From: Pinirhizobacter sp036499745
Lineage (GTDB): Bacteria; Pseudomonadota; Gammaproteobacteria; Xanthomonadales; Rhodanobacteraceae
Length of the DNA stretch: 64,000 nucleotides
Assembly: GCF_036499745.1 (NCBI RefSeq)
Contig: NZ_DASYDG010000048.1
Coordinates: 1 to 64,000 of the forward strand
Direction of reading: 5' to 3'
The notes below the pieces were generated by a model. The model made no database searches. It was not told where the DNA came from and saw only the letters and a list, made by a program, of their open reading frames with translations. Numbering within the stretch: position 1 is the first letter of the stretch; each line of letters begins with the position of its first letter. A program made the translations under genes and the position numbers. Below, piece by piece: positions 8,312-16,707 of this stretch.

Positions 8312-8347
8312 ACTACGATATCGGCCAGTTCATACTGGTAAAGTAGT
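8312..8347. promoter_or_regulatory. Inverted-repeat operator candidate between SDR and HTH genes
   Basis: CCAGT-tcat-ACTGG (8325-8338) lies within a wider repeat ACTAC (8312-8316) and GTAGT (8343-8347), in the 97-bp divergent intergenic space. It is a good candidate for the binding site of the HTH regulator encoded at 8383. Confidence 0.5.
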
Positions 8348-8382
8348 GACGTTATCGTGGTATAGAAACCAACAGGATCGCC

Positions 8383-9216
8383 ATGCCCACCCCCGCCGGA
8401 AACATGCTCGGAAGCTACCTTCGGGATCGCCGCACCCGGCTCGATCCGGCGACTTTCGGATTCACGGGCGGCCGGCGGCGAACGCCGGGACTGCGCCGCG
8501 AGGAAGTAGCCCAGCGCGCCAACATCAGCCCCACCTGGTACACCTGGCTGGAACAGGGCCGCGGCGGCGCGCCCTCGGCGGAGGTCCTCAACCGCATCGC
8601 CGAAGGGCTGATGCTGACGGAGCCCGAACGCGAGCACCTCTTCATGATCGGTCTGGGCCATCTGCCGGAGGTGCATTTCAAGCCCACCGAGGGAGTGACG
8701 CCGCGGCTTCAGCGCGTGCTTGATGCGTTCGAAATAAGCCCTGCGATCGTGAAGAACGCCCTATGGGATGTGGTTGCCTGGAATCGCGCCGCCGCGGCAC
8801 TTCTTACCGACTACAGCAAGCTGCCTCCCGCCGAGCGGAATATTCTTCGGCTGATTTTTTCCAATGCGCGGGTACGGGCTGCACAGGAGGACTGGTATGC
8901 CATGGCCCGTTTCGTCGTGGGTGCGTTTCGTGCGGACGCCGTGCGCACAGGCGCCGCTGCCGAGATCGGGCAGTTCGTGGAGGACATGTCCGCTCAAAGC
9001 CCCGAGTTCAGGGAGATGTGGCTTGCCAATGATGTCCATGCGTATGGCGAGGGGATGAAGCGGTTGCATCATCCGGAGTTGGGCGTGCTGGATATGGAGT
9101 TCTCGGCGTTCGCCGTTGATGGGCGGCCGGACCTGGGGATGATCGTGTACAACCCGATGGCTGAGGATGCGGAGCGGATTCGCGGGTATATCGGGTCTCG
9201 CGCCTTGTCGGAGTAG
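8383..9216 (+). CDS. HTH transcriptional regulator with MmyB-like ligand-binding domain
   Basis: A 277-aa protein. Residues ~8-85 form an Xre-type helix-turn-helix (RTPGLRREEVAQRANISPTW and WLEQGRGGAPSAEVLNRIA). Residues ~105-270 are the MmyB-like ligand-binding domain (NALWDVVAWNRAAAALL, RFVVGAFRADA) found with this HTH in many proteobacterial and actinobacterial repressors. The ATG at 8383 has AGGAT upstream. Divergence from the SDR gene points to control of that gene and of itself; the ligand is unknown. Confidence 0.88.
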   Translation: MPTPAGNMLGSYLRDRRTRLDPATFGFTGGRRRTPGLRREEVAQRANISPTWYTWLEQGRGGAPSAEVLNRIAEGLMLTEPEREHLFMIGLGHLPEVHFKPTEGVTPRLQRVLDAFEISPAIVKNALWDVVAWNRAAAALLTDYSKLPPAERNILRLIFSNARVRAAQEDWYAMARFVVGAFRADAVRTGAAAEIGQFVEDMSAQSPEFREMWLANDVHAYGEGMKRLHHPELGVLDMEFSAFAVDGRPDLGMIVYNPMAEDAERIRGYIGSRALSE

Positions 9217-9285
9217 GGTGTGTGGAGTCCGTTGAAGGCGCTCGTCCATATCAACGTCGCTATCGTCTGAAGCGCCTCGTCTCGA

Positions 9286-10065
9286 CTATTTGCTCGCGGC
9301 CTTCTTGCGCTGCTCGGCAATGTAGCCAAGCTCGGCTTTGGACTTGGGCTCGTCCGGCACCAGCGCCATGCATTTTCGATAGGCGGCCTCCGCGTCGTCC
9401 AGGCGATGAAGCTCGACCAGGACATAGCCCTGTCCGCGCAGGGCAACGCACTTGATATCGACAGGGTACGGCGATGTTAGCTCGGCATTGGCCTCGGCTT
9501 CCTGGAATAGCGTCAGGGACTCCGATATCTCGCCGCGACGCATGAGCAGGTAAGCCAGTTCGTTCTTGAACTGGCTGTCCATCGGCGAGAGCGCCAGGGC
9601 CCTGCGAAGGTCGGCTTCAGCCTCCGTCGTGCGGTTCATCTCGGTCAATGCATAAGATCGTGCCCAGTACGCCATGGCCCAGGAGGGGCCGATCACGATG
9701 ATATGCGCCCTGGCCTTGGTACTTGATTTGGCCGCGTCGGCGGCTCCAAGTAGCCCGTACAAGATGCCTTCTGCGCCGCCTCGCGCGGAGTACACCTGCT
9801 TGCCGGCATACTCCTTTTCGTATTTGGCGATCACGTCGTTGATCGGGCCGTCGATGGCCGCCTGGATCTTGCCGTCCTGGACCATCTGCATGGCGTGGAC
9901 GACCTTCTGGCCGTCGTCGTCCATGGCATAGAAGGCACTGTCTGGAGCAGCCGGCGGGCTGGTGACGATGTCGATATGGCGACCGGTGTCCGCCTTCGGC
10001 GACGATGGAGACGCGCAACCGGCGATACATACGGAAACTGCAAGAGCCACGATGGCTGGACGCAT
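9286..10065 (-). CDS. TPR-containing lipoprotein
   Basis: A 259-aa protein from ATG 10065, preceded by GGGGGAG. CIAGC near residue 16 is a lipobox with a short hydrophobic signal. From residue ~120 the protein has two or three TPR-like helical pairs (AYWARSYALTEMNRTTEAEADLRRAL shortened here as an example; also ELHRLDDAEAAYRKCMALVP). It is probably an envelope scaffold or assembly protein. No operon partner is apparent: the flanking genes lie on the plus strand. Confidence 0.7.
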   Translation of the reverse strand: MRPAIVALAVSVCIAGCASPSSPKADTGRHIDIVTSPPAAPDSAFYAMDDDGQKVVHAMQMVQDGKIQAAIDGPINDVIAKYEKEYAGKQVYSARGGAEGILYGLLGAADAAKSSTKARAHIIVIGPSWAMAYWARSYALTEMNRTTEAEADLRRALALSPMDSQFKNELAYLLMRRGEISESLTLFQEAEANAELTSPYPVDIKCVALRGQGYVLVELHRLDDAEAAYRKCMALVPDEPKSKAELGYIAEQRKKAASK

Positions 10066-10163
10066 GACCTGGTCTCCCCCCTGGAGTGGTGAACTACCGG
10101 GCGAGCCATAAAGGTCGCCGCGATGTATGTTACCGCCTGCAAGTCTAACCAGTGACTTTGGCC

Positions 10164-10979
10164 ATGAGCGACATCGTCGATCCGCGGGCAATGAAGATAC
10201 TGCACAACACGTTCTGGTCGTCCGCCGGCTGGAAGCGCGACTCCGAGCGCGTTATATCGGCGGATGACTTAATGTACGCCAAGGCGAAGGGCGTGATGTT
10301 CGACCCCGTGTACATGGATCACGATCAAGCGGCCAATACGACGTGTGCGCTTGTGGATCGTCTTGACAGACGCACTGTCGTCGACGCATTTCTTTCGAGC
10401 CTGTCTACCAGAAGGCTTGACTGGCGCTCCGTCATGGGAAGCTACTCGGTATTCCAGCATTTTATTCCGCATGAAGCTCAGGGGTCTGGGAAATCTTGTA
10501 CGTTATGCGGGTTCTATTTCAATGGCCACGAGCACGATTTCAACGTGCTCAACTTCGAAAGAATGAAGTGGGGTGGTGTGCGTCATCGGGATCTCGTGTA
10601 TGCCGTGATGGATTTGAGTCTCTTTGCCGAGGGTCCTGCGCCGACGCCCACTACCGAGGACATCATGATTTTCCAGGAGCTGATTGGGCGTATACGGAGC
10701 TCGGCGGCCATGACGACGGCTTCAACCTTGCACTCTCGATTTCCTGAGTCTCTTAAAGCAAACAAAAGCGAGCGGGATATCATCGTTGCCATTCTCGGGT
10801 TCTGCGACGTACTGGCGAATTCTACTCACCCCGGTTTTTCAGATGTCTTCATTCCAGCTGATAACCGCCCAGAGCCCCATCGTCGTTTCGTAGACATGCC
10901 CTACCCGGCGTGTTGGTGGAACGGTGAGATGGGCGTAAACGAGGATCGCCTGAAAGAGTATTTCGCGCACGTACTTTGA
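10164..10979 (+). CDS. Hypothetical protein
   Basis: A 271-aa protein from ATG 10164 (a GTG 12 bases upstream is possible). Composition is less GC-rich than its neighbours. There is no signal peptide or membrane segment. A CxxC (SCTLCGFYF) near residue 110 and a Trp/Pro-rich C-terminal region are the only notable points. The family is not recognised; isolation and lower GC fit an acquired single gene. Confidence 0.5.
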   Translation: MSDIVDPRAMKILHNTFWSSAGWKRDSERVISADDLMYAKAKGVMFDPVYMDHDQAANTTCALVDRLDRRTVVDAFLSSLSTRRLDWRSVMGSYSVFQHFIPHEAQGSGKSCTLCGFYFNGHEHDFNVLNFERMKWGGVRHRDLVYAVMDLSLFAEGPAPTPTTEDIMIFQELIGRIRSSAAMTTASTLHSRFPESLKANKSERDIIVAILGFCDVLANSTHPGFSDVFIPADNRPEPHRRFVDMPYPACWWNGEMGVNEDRLKEYFAHVL

Positions 10980-11087
10980 GACGGCCTGTGCCGGCGGGAC
11001 AACCGATATAACCGAGTCCAAAGCACTCCACCATCGTGGCGTAAGTTCGCAGAAGACGGACGCAGGATTCGCCCTTGAGTGTATTGA

Positions 11088-11402
11088 TCAATAAGTGACC
11101 TCGCGGATTAGGCGATAGAAGCCGGGTTGCGTGCCCTCAAGCAACGGCAAGAGCCTGGCCCGCTCAGCCTGGAACGCGGGCCTGTTCTGTAATTTATGAA
11201 AAGCGTCGATGCTCTCGAACCTTGCCACGAGGATGGCGCGCGATCCGTCTTCGGCTCGATACAGACGAGATTCGGACAAGCCGTCGACTCCGCCAAACCG
11301 GGGGACGGCGTCCAACTGAGCGGCTATGAAGTCGTCCAGGCGACCGGGCTTGGGCGTAAAGACATTGATGCTGAACAGTGGCTTCGAATCAAACGTAGAC
11401 AT
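11088..11402 (-). CDS. Antibiotic biosynthesis monooxygenase (ABM) family protein
   Basis: A 104-aa single-domain ferredoxin-like protein starting at ATG 11402 with GGAG upstream. The pattern SINVFTPKPGRLDDFIAAQ, then ILVARFESIDAFHKLQNRPAFQA is that of ABM/YgiN-type small oxygenases, which act on quinone-like or polyphenolic substrates without cofactor. It is divergent from soxR and has a SoxR box in its promoter, so induction by redox-cycling compounds is likely. Confidence 0.8.
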   Translation of the reverse strand: MSTFDSKPLFSINVFTPKPGRLDDFIAAQLDAVPRFGGVDGLSESRLYRAEDGSRAILVARFESIDAFHKLQNRPAFQAERARLLPLLEGTQPGFYRLIREVTY

Positions 11403-11431
11403 CGGGCAATGCTCCATGGGTGGGAAACCGC

Positions 11432-11462
11432 ATGCTAAAACCTCATGTTTACTTGAGGTCAA
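11432..11462 (-). promoter_or_regulatory. SoxR-controlled promoter of the ABM gene
   Basis: CCTCATGTTTACTTGAGG (11441-11458) matches the SoxR operator CCTCAAGTTAACTTGAGG at 16 of 18 positions. On the minus strand a -35 TTGACC (11462-11457) and -10 TAGCAT (11437-11432) flank it with the 19-bp overlong spacer typical of MerR/SoxR-activated promoters. The orientation points to the ABM gene. Confidence 0.85.
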
Positions 11463-11488
11463 GCAATTTCTTCTGCTAGCCTGCGTCA

Positions 11489-11968
11489 ATGGCCATGGCG
11501 GTAAATTCCCCTCCCCAGGAACTAAGTGTCGGCGACGTCGCCCGGCGGTCGGGGGTGGCGGTTTCCACGATTCATTTCTACGAGGCCAAGGGCCTGATCA
11601 GCGGTTGGCGCAGCCCTGGTAACCAGCGCCGATACCGCCGCGGTGTGTTGCGTCGCATCGCGTTCATACGTGTAGCGCAGCAGGCTGGTGTCTCTTTGGG
11701 CGAAATCCAGGCCGTGCTGGCGACCCTCCCCAACAATCGTGTGCCGTCGCGCGAAGACTGGCAGCGGTTAGCGGAGGCATGGCGTGAGGATGTGGAAGAA
11801 CGCATCCGCCGTCTGACGCAACTTCGAGATCAGTTCGTCGATTGCATCGGCTGCGGGTGCCTTTCGTTGGAACGTTGCCCGCTGCGCAATCCTGGTGACC
11901 GGCTTGCCCGTGAAGGATCCGGTCCCCGTCTTCTTGAGCATCGACAGCTACGCCGATCTGGTAAATAG
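11489..11968 (+). CDS. soxR: Redox-sensitive transcriptional activator SoxR
   Basis: A 159-aa MerR-family protein. HTH at residues ~12-50 (SVGDVARRSGVAVSTIHFYE), dimerisation helix ~85-115, then the [2Fe-2S] ligand set C119-x2-C122-x-C124-x5-C130 (CIGCGCLSLERC), diagnostic for SoxR. Oxidation of the cluster by redox-active compounds activates promoters with long spacers. There is no soxS in the window; as in many non-enteric bacteria, SoxR probably controls its targets directly, here the divergent ABM gene. The ATG at 11489 has a second in-frame ATG two codons later. Confidence 0.95.
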   Translation: MAMAVNSPPQELSVGDVARRSGVAVSTIHFYEAKGLISGWRSPGNQRRYRRGVLRRIAFIRVAQQAGVSLGEIQAVLATLPNNRVPSREDWQRLAEAWREDVEERIRRLTQLRDQFVDCIGCGCLSLERCPLRNPGDRLAREGSGPRLLEHRQLRRSGK

Positions 11969-12241
11969 CTGAAGCGCCTACGCACTCTTTCCGCAAAAAG
12001 CGATTTCACCAAAGGTGGGAATTGCGAAGCGGTTGTCATACCGGATTGCTTAGTAGCTCACAAAAGCACGCTGAACGTGGTTTTCGCCGGAGGCAAATGG
12101 ACATTTTGACCGGCTCGCGTGGTACATCGTGTTGGCAGCTCATCCAGAGTTCGCCGTTTCATCGACGCGCTCCTCAGTGAGGTGCACACAACCCACAGCC
12201 TGGTTGACCTGACCGCGCGTTCGCGCGGCGAAGGGGAGTGC

Positions 12242-14548
12242 ATGCCGATGAAAAAGCATTGGATTTTCCACCGTGTCTCCCTCCACGTACGTCGCGAGGA
12301 TGGCAGTCTCGACCTTCGCCCATGGCGCAACACAGTGGACGCGGCAGGCCCAATGGAACTGAACCCTTCGCGACGCCAGTTTCTTCGGCACAGTGCCGTC
12401 GGTGCCGGTGGCCTGGGACTTGCGAGTGTCACCGGTACCCTGGGGTTGTCCTGGCTATGGAACGGCTCCGCGGCAGCGGCTACGGTTGTCCCCACAGGCG
12501 ACGTTGTCATTCATGCGGCCGAAACGATCATTCGTTCGCGGCGCGAGTTGATCATGTTCCACGGCCAGTCCAACGCGGTCGGCACCGGTGGCAGCCCGGC
12601 ACTTACGCTGCAGCAGATCTATGCCAACGTCACCTTCAATGGCGGCGTGCGGCCTGGCACCGATGCCAGCGCGATGACGAGCCTGGTGCCGCTGGTGGAA
12701 TATGACGGCGGCCATGGCACGGGTGGCGAAGTGGGTACCAATGCCTGCGCCGACGGTCTCGTGGAATACATCGCCACCTTGAGTGGTGTGCCGGCTTCGG
12801 CGCAGTACAGTCGCTACAGTGCCTTCACCAGCGGCGAGGGCGGCAGGCCGATCGGGTATTTCGCGACTTTCCTTGAGGACAGCAATCCCGGGGGTTACCA
12901 GGGCTGGGACGACAGCAAGCTTCGCCTTACCTCGATGCTGGCGCTGATGCGCGCCGAAGGCCAGAAGGACGGCAGCAACATCGGCTGGCTGGCAACCACC
13001 TGGCAACAGGGCGAAGCCGATTCCACCGGGCTTTCGGAGACACGCGCCACCTACAAGACCAAGCTCACCGCGCTGGAGCGTGCGCACTGGCTGAAGCTTT
13101 GCCAGGTGTACCTTCCCGAGCAAAGCTGGCGGCCGTTGTGGATGATCGCGCAGGTCTGCAGCCATAACAGTTACGGCGCCACCAGCCTGGCCTTCTGCAA
13201 TCCGTTCATCGCGCTGGCCCAGCGCGATGCCTGCCTGGCCAGCCCCTATATGCGCATGGTCAATCCGCAGTACATGTTCGACTATTTCGACGAATCATCG
13301 CGCGGCCAGCCGATGCTCCATCTGAACAACGAAAGCCATCGCTGGCAGGGACGCTATTTCGCGCGCGCGCTCTATCAGCTGATCCAGGACCGTTCGGCGG
13401 GGGTCGCCTTGCGCAACCCGGCGCTGGACATGCTGACGGCGGTCAAGGTCAACGCCACCACGATCAACCTGGTCTTCAACGTGCCCGCCGGCGTACTGAC
13501 CCTCGACACCAGCTGGGTTGCACCGACGCGCAACTACGGCCTGGATGTGCGCGACGCTAACAACAAGCTGGTGCCGGCAGGTCCCGGTGACAACAATCTC
13601 ATCGCGGGGGTGCGGGTAGTCGCCAGCGATACCTTGCAGGTGTCTCTCAAGACTGAGCTGCCGGACACCGCGGCGAAGGTCACACTGGGTTGGGGTGATC
13701 CCGCGGAGCCGGCCTCCCTGGCCGGTCGCAAGGCTGGTCCGCGTAGCAACATCCGCGACAGTGCCGGCGAGGCCGACTTCTATGTGGCCAGCAATGGTTC
13801 CAAGCGGCCGATGCATAATTACGCGCTGGTCGCCGACGTCGCGCTGGGCTGGGTTGGTCGGGTTCAACCCGCGGGCGAATGGCATTTCAACGGCAATGCT
13901 CGCAGCGATATCATCGACCAGTCCGGCAGCGGCAGCGCCGCACTCACCCTGATCGGCCGGCCCAGCTTCACCGCGTCGGGGGTGCAGTCGGCGAACAACA
14001 CGCAGGGTTTCCAGACCGACATCGACGAGACCGCCAGCATCACCTTCGCGGCCATCTTCAGCAGCCCTTACGGTGTGGGGCCGTCGATCAACGCAGGGCG
14101 TGCGGTGAGCACCTACCAGGGCTTCAGTCCGCATCAGGCAGGCTCCGCGCTGCAGCATGAATACGATACGGCACGGGCCAACTCGGAACTCACCAGCTTC
14201 CGCCTGGCCGTCACTGGCAGCGAGAAAGCTGTCACCAGCGGGCCCGCCCAGGCGGTGGACACACGCTACAAGCCCCGCTTCGCCATCGTTTCGATTGACG
14301 CGACCACAGGCAGCGTGCGCTTCCTCTGCCCCAGCTATGAAGAAGCGCTACGCGAGGAGACATACGCTGGCCTCGCCAACCGACCGCTCAACGGCAAGGT
14401 GTTGATCAACGCATGGAAGGACGGCGGCGATGCGGCCGAGCAGGGCGCGATCCTTACTCGCTATGCCGCGATCTGGACGCGTGCATTGAGCTTCGAGGAA
14501 ATGTTGGCGGAGTATGAGTATGCGCGGGGGTTGTACGGGGCGGTTTGA
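12242..14548 (+). CDS. Tat-exported SGNH-type carbohydrate esterase
   Basis: About 768 aa from ATG 12242 (GGGGAG upstream; ATGs at 12248 and 12353 are alternatives). SRRQFLRHS followed by a Gly/Ala-rich hydrophobic stretch is a twin-arginine signal. FHGQSNAVG is the block I serine motif of sialate O-acetylesterase/CE6-type SGNH hydrolases, and WQQGEAD is the matching downstream block. The second half (residues ~430-768) is beta-rich and may contain Ig-like and concanavalin-like modules for sugar binding. Likely role: deacetylation of extracellular polysaccharide; substrate unknown. The long N-region before the Tat motif makes 12353 a serious rival start. Confidence 0.75.
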   Translation: MPMKKHWIFHRVSLHVRREDGSLDLRPWRNTVDAAGPMELNPSRRQFLRHSAVGAGGLGLASVTGTLGLSWLWNGSAAAATVVPTGDVVIHAAETIIRSRRELIMFHGQSNAVGTGGSPALTLQQIYANVTFNGGVRPGTDASAMTSLVPLVEYDGGHGTGGEVGTNACADGLVEYIATLSGVPASAQYSRYSAFTSGEGGRPIGYFATFLEDSNPGGYQGWDDSKLRLTSMLALMRAEGQKDGSNIGWLATTWQQGEADSTGLSETRATYKTKLTALERAHWLKLCQVYLPEQSWRPLWMIAQVCSHNSYGATSLAFCNPFIALAQRDACLASPYMRMVNPQYMFDYFDESSRGQPMLHLNNESHRWQGRYFARALYQLIQDRSAGVALRNPALDMLTAVKVNATTINLVFNVPAGVLTLDTSWVAPTRNYGLDVRDANNKLVPAGPGDNNLIAGVRVVASDTLQVSLKTELPDTAAKVTLGWGDPAEPASLAGRKAGPRSNIRDSAGEADFYVASNGSKRPMHNYALVADVALGWVGRVQPAGEWHFNGNARSDIIDQSGSGSAALTLIGRPSFTASGVQSANNTQGFQTDIDETASITFAAIFSSPYGVGPSINAGRAVSTYQGFSPHQAGSALQHEYDTARANSELTSFRLAVTGSEKAVTSGPAQAVDTRYKPRFAIVSIDATTGSVRFLCPSYEEALREETYAGLANRPLNGKVLINAWKDGGDAAEQGAILTRYAAIWTRALSFEEMLAEYEYARGLYGAV

Positions 14549-14601
14549 GGGGTGACTTCTGACTAAGTGTATGAAGGCACCCCTGTTCTCGCAGCGCTGC
14601 G

Positions 14602-14961
14602 TCAGAATTCGACGATGGGCTTGAACCCGCCGAAGAACATCCGCTTGCCGTCGAAAGGCAGGGTCTTGGGATCCATGAATTCGGCAAGTCGCGGATCTTC
14701 CATGACATTCTTCATGATGCGATCGCGGGCGCGCTTGTTCTCATAGACCACCCAGGAGAACACCACGGTCTCGCCTTCCTTTAGCTTTACGGACTGGGGA
14801 AACGAGGTGGATTTACCTGGCTTGACGTCGTCGGCGACACATTCGCTGTAAGCCAGCGCACCGTACTCCATCCAGATCTTGCCGGCCTTCCGGGCCATCT
14901 TCTTGTAATCGGCCAGCCGGTCCAGCGGTACCGGTAAGACGAAACCATCGACGTAGCTCAT
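14602..14961 (-). CDS. DUF1428 family protein
   Basis: A 119-aa protein with GGGAGGG before ATG 14961. The opening MSYVDGFVLPVP, then the Asp/Lys-rich VADDVKPGKSTSF and VVFSWVVYENKRARDRI and the ending FFGGFKPIVEF are the family signature (YbaA-like). The fold is a dimeric ferredoxin-like barrel; the function is unknown. It is divergent from the remains of an HxlR regulator, which probably once controlled it. Confidence 0.85.
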   Translation of the reverse strand: MSYVDGFVLPVPLDRLADYKKMARKAGKIWMEYGALAYSECVADDVKPGKSTSFPQSVKLKEGETVVFSWVVYENKRARDRIMKNVMEDPRLAEFMDPKTLPFDGKRMFFGGFKPIVEF

Positions 14962-15019
14962 GTGGAACCCTCCCAAGGGACTGTCACGGGAGAGTCGCCC
15001 ATTCAAACGAAAGGCCGCG

Positions 15020-15368
15020 TTAAACACGGCCCGCGATATGTTCTCGGGCGCGTGTCCTTTCGATGGAGCTCGGCACCAACGCGAATGTTGAAAGTTCCTC
15101 TGCTGACCGAGGAGGGCTGCTGGAGAAAAACCGCTACTCCGAGCATCCCCCTCGCGAGGAATATCTGTTGACGCCGGCCGGCCGGGATTTCCTGCCCGTG
15201 CTCTTCATGATCGGCGCCTGGGGACGTCAACACCGTGGCGGCGGGGAGATGACGCGCTTCCTTGACGCGGAGACGGGCACGGAGATCAAGGCTGTGGCCA
15301 TCGATGAAGTTACCGGGGCGAGGATCGGGACGCGGCCGATACGCGTGGTTTCAAGGTCGAACGAATGA
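15020..15368 (+). pseudogene. Decayed HxlR-family regulator
   Basis: The C-terminal half reads as an HxlR winged helix (LLEKNRYSEHPPREEYLLTP, then AGRDFLPVLFMIGAWG). Upstream the coding sense moves between frames: RDMFSGACPFD in one, ELGTNANV in a second, LKVPLLTEEG in a third piece, then back to LLEKNRY. The first part of the HTH domain (CPIxxxLDxxGxxW) is absent. This is best read as a truncated gene with at least two frameshifts. An open stretch begins at ATG 15063, but the product would lack a DNA-binding helix. Confidence 0.6.
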
Positions 15369-15389
15369 ATCCTTCGACCTTGACGCGCC

Positions 15390-15884
15390 TTAGATCTCGC
15401 ATTGCCGGTTGAGCGAGCGGAGCACGTCCGCCCTCAGTAGGTAGATCGAGACCACCAGCAAGACCAGGTCTTTCAGAAGAAACGCCGCATTCATTGCCAT
15501 AGCGGGAAAGCCACCCGCGCCGGCATCCCAGCCATCAGGTACGAACGGGAGAATGGTAAGGGTAGAGACGAACGTTGCGATGGATCCAAGGGCACCCAGT
15601 ATGCCAAGCTTTTTGTTCCAGAAACCCAGTAGCAAAAGTGATCCGAATGTCCACTCGGCGGTGCCAAGCAGAATGGCCGTCCCGTGAATGCCCAGCATTG
15701 GGATCGTCCAGAAGATCAGCGGCCCTTGCTGGATCAAAGGTGCGAGTGCAGTAATTTCTGATTGGAACCACTTGTCGTATCCGAACCACGCGAAGATGAC
15801 GACCATGGCTGCACGAAGCAGGTAGTAGTCGAGGTCTTTCTTCAACAGACCTGATTTGGCGAGAAGCTGGAGTAAGGCGTTCAT
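15390..15884 (-). CDS. DUF417 (YkgB/RclC-like) membrane protein
   Basis: A 164-aa inner-membrane protein with four hydrophobic segments and AAGGAAGAG before ATG 15884. FAWFGYDKWFQSEITALAPLI, PMLGIHGTAILLGTAEW and a loop rich in Phe/Pro/Gly (PFVPDGWDAGAGGFP) match the DUF417 family, which includes RclC of the reactive-chlorine resistance system. No rclA/rclB is nearby. A role in oxidant or hypochlorite tolerance is inference from the family. Confidence 0.85.
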   Translation of the reverse strand: MNALLQLLAKSGLLKKDLDYYLLRAAMVVIFAWFGYDKWFQSEITALAPLIQQGPLIFWTIPMLGIHGTAILLGTAEWTFGSLLLLGFWNKKLGILGALGSIATFVSTLTILPFVPDGWDAGAGGFPAMAMNAAFLLKDLVLLVVSIYLLRADVLRSLNRQCEI

Positions 15885-16248
15885 GGCTCTTCCTTCGTGA
15901 AAGTAAGTTAGTCGACGTCGCGTGGCGTGAAACCCACGAAGGCGGTGTCATTCCCGCTCGGGTTGATCTATGCGACGGACATACTTTACGAAGAGAGGAA
16001 GATACTATGAATCGCTAATTAGCTTGGATACATGCTTAAAAGTATCATGCGATCGCGAAAGCGTTTGCTCAGCAGGGTGTTTCACCGCCATCTCAAGGCC
16101 CGGCCGACAAGGCAGTTTCAAGCGCCGCCAGAAAGACTCTCACTCGTACGGGAATGTGCCGACGGGAGGGCTGGCGAGAGCCCGGGTCATCCCAGAACGG
16201 ATGCCGAGAACGGTAGGGAAGGGCGCGCTCGAAGGCGCGCCTCTCCTT
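15885..16248. other. Gene-free interval
   Basis: Frames are open on both strands, but none has a convincing start, family pattern or RBS. Composition changes here from the core-like DNA on the left to the lower-GC island on the right. Confidence 0.5.
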
Positions 16249-16377
16249 TTAAGCGAACAACACGTACTGGTGCGGCGAAGAACGGAAGTGCTGAGTTACG
16301 AATTCCAACTTGCCGAAGCGGAAGCGGAGGTAAGCTCGCACGAAGACGTTCTTGCGCTTGATCGGCAGTGCAATCAT
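16249..16377 (-). CDS. 42-aa basic small protein
   Basis: ATG at 16377 is preceded by a full AAGGAGA with 7-nt spacing. The product is 42 aa, highly basic and aromatic: it begins MIALPIKRKNVFVRAYLRF, has an inner FGKLEFVTQHFRSS and ends in VLFA. There is no signal peptide or membrane span. The regular spacing of Arg/Lys and Phe/Tyr suggests a short beta-hairpin or nucleic-acid-binding peptide. Family not identified. It is divergent from the small-RNA promoter at 16409. Confidence 0.5.
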   Translation of the reverse strand: MIALPIKRKNVFVRAYLRFRFGKLEFVTQHFRSSPHQYVLFA

Positions 16378-16408
16378 CGCATTTCTCCTTGCAAATCAAG
16401 AGCGATTG

Positions 16409-16437
16409 TTGCCTGCACTCCTCAGAGTTGGTACAAT
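16409..16437 (+). promoter_or_regulatory. Sigma-70 promoter of a small RNA
   Basis: TTGCCT (16409-16414), a 17-bp spacer and TACAAT (16432-16437). The start of transcription would be near 16444. Confidence 0.6.
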
Positions 16438-16443
16438 GAGGTG

Positions 16444-16533
16444 TCTCGCAAAGACGTGCAGTCGGTAGAGGGACGCTCAACTTCCTTGCCGTTGTACCAA
16501 AGCCCATCGACCCCCCGGTCTTGGGCTTTTTTT
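16444..16533 (+). ncRNA. Putative ~90-nt small RNA
   Basis: Bounded by the promoter at 16409-16437 and the terminator at 16499-16533, with no ORF of note. The DNA shows a hairpin GTCT-cgcaa-AGAC (16443-16455) and a 9-base inverted pair TTGGTACAA (16429-16437, overlapping the -10) with TTGTACCAA (16492-16500). I match it to no known RNA family. Confidence 0.5.
16499..16533 (+). terminator. Intrinsic terminator
   Basis: Stem AAAGCCCA (16499-16506) with TGGGCTTT (16522-16529), a 15-nt loop and seven T in a row. It ends the putative small RNA; no other plus-strand gene lies just upstream. Confidence 0.75.
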
Positions 16534-16707
16534 GTGCGCAAGGGAATACGCGACCGACGGTTGAACCCCTGTTCACACCTACAGAATACTCCGGTCTCAT
16601 AATAAGTCAAATCCTTCTGAGGACTACGAGACTAATAAGAGACTGGGTTAGTCTTGCTCAATCTGAACTAACACGATATCATCCGTATATCTAAATAGGG
16701 ATGGGCC

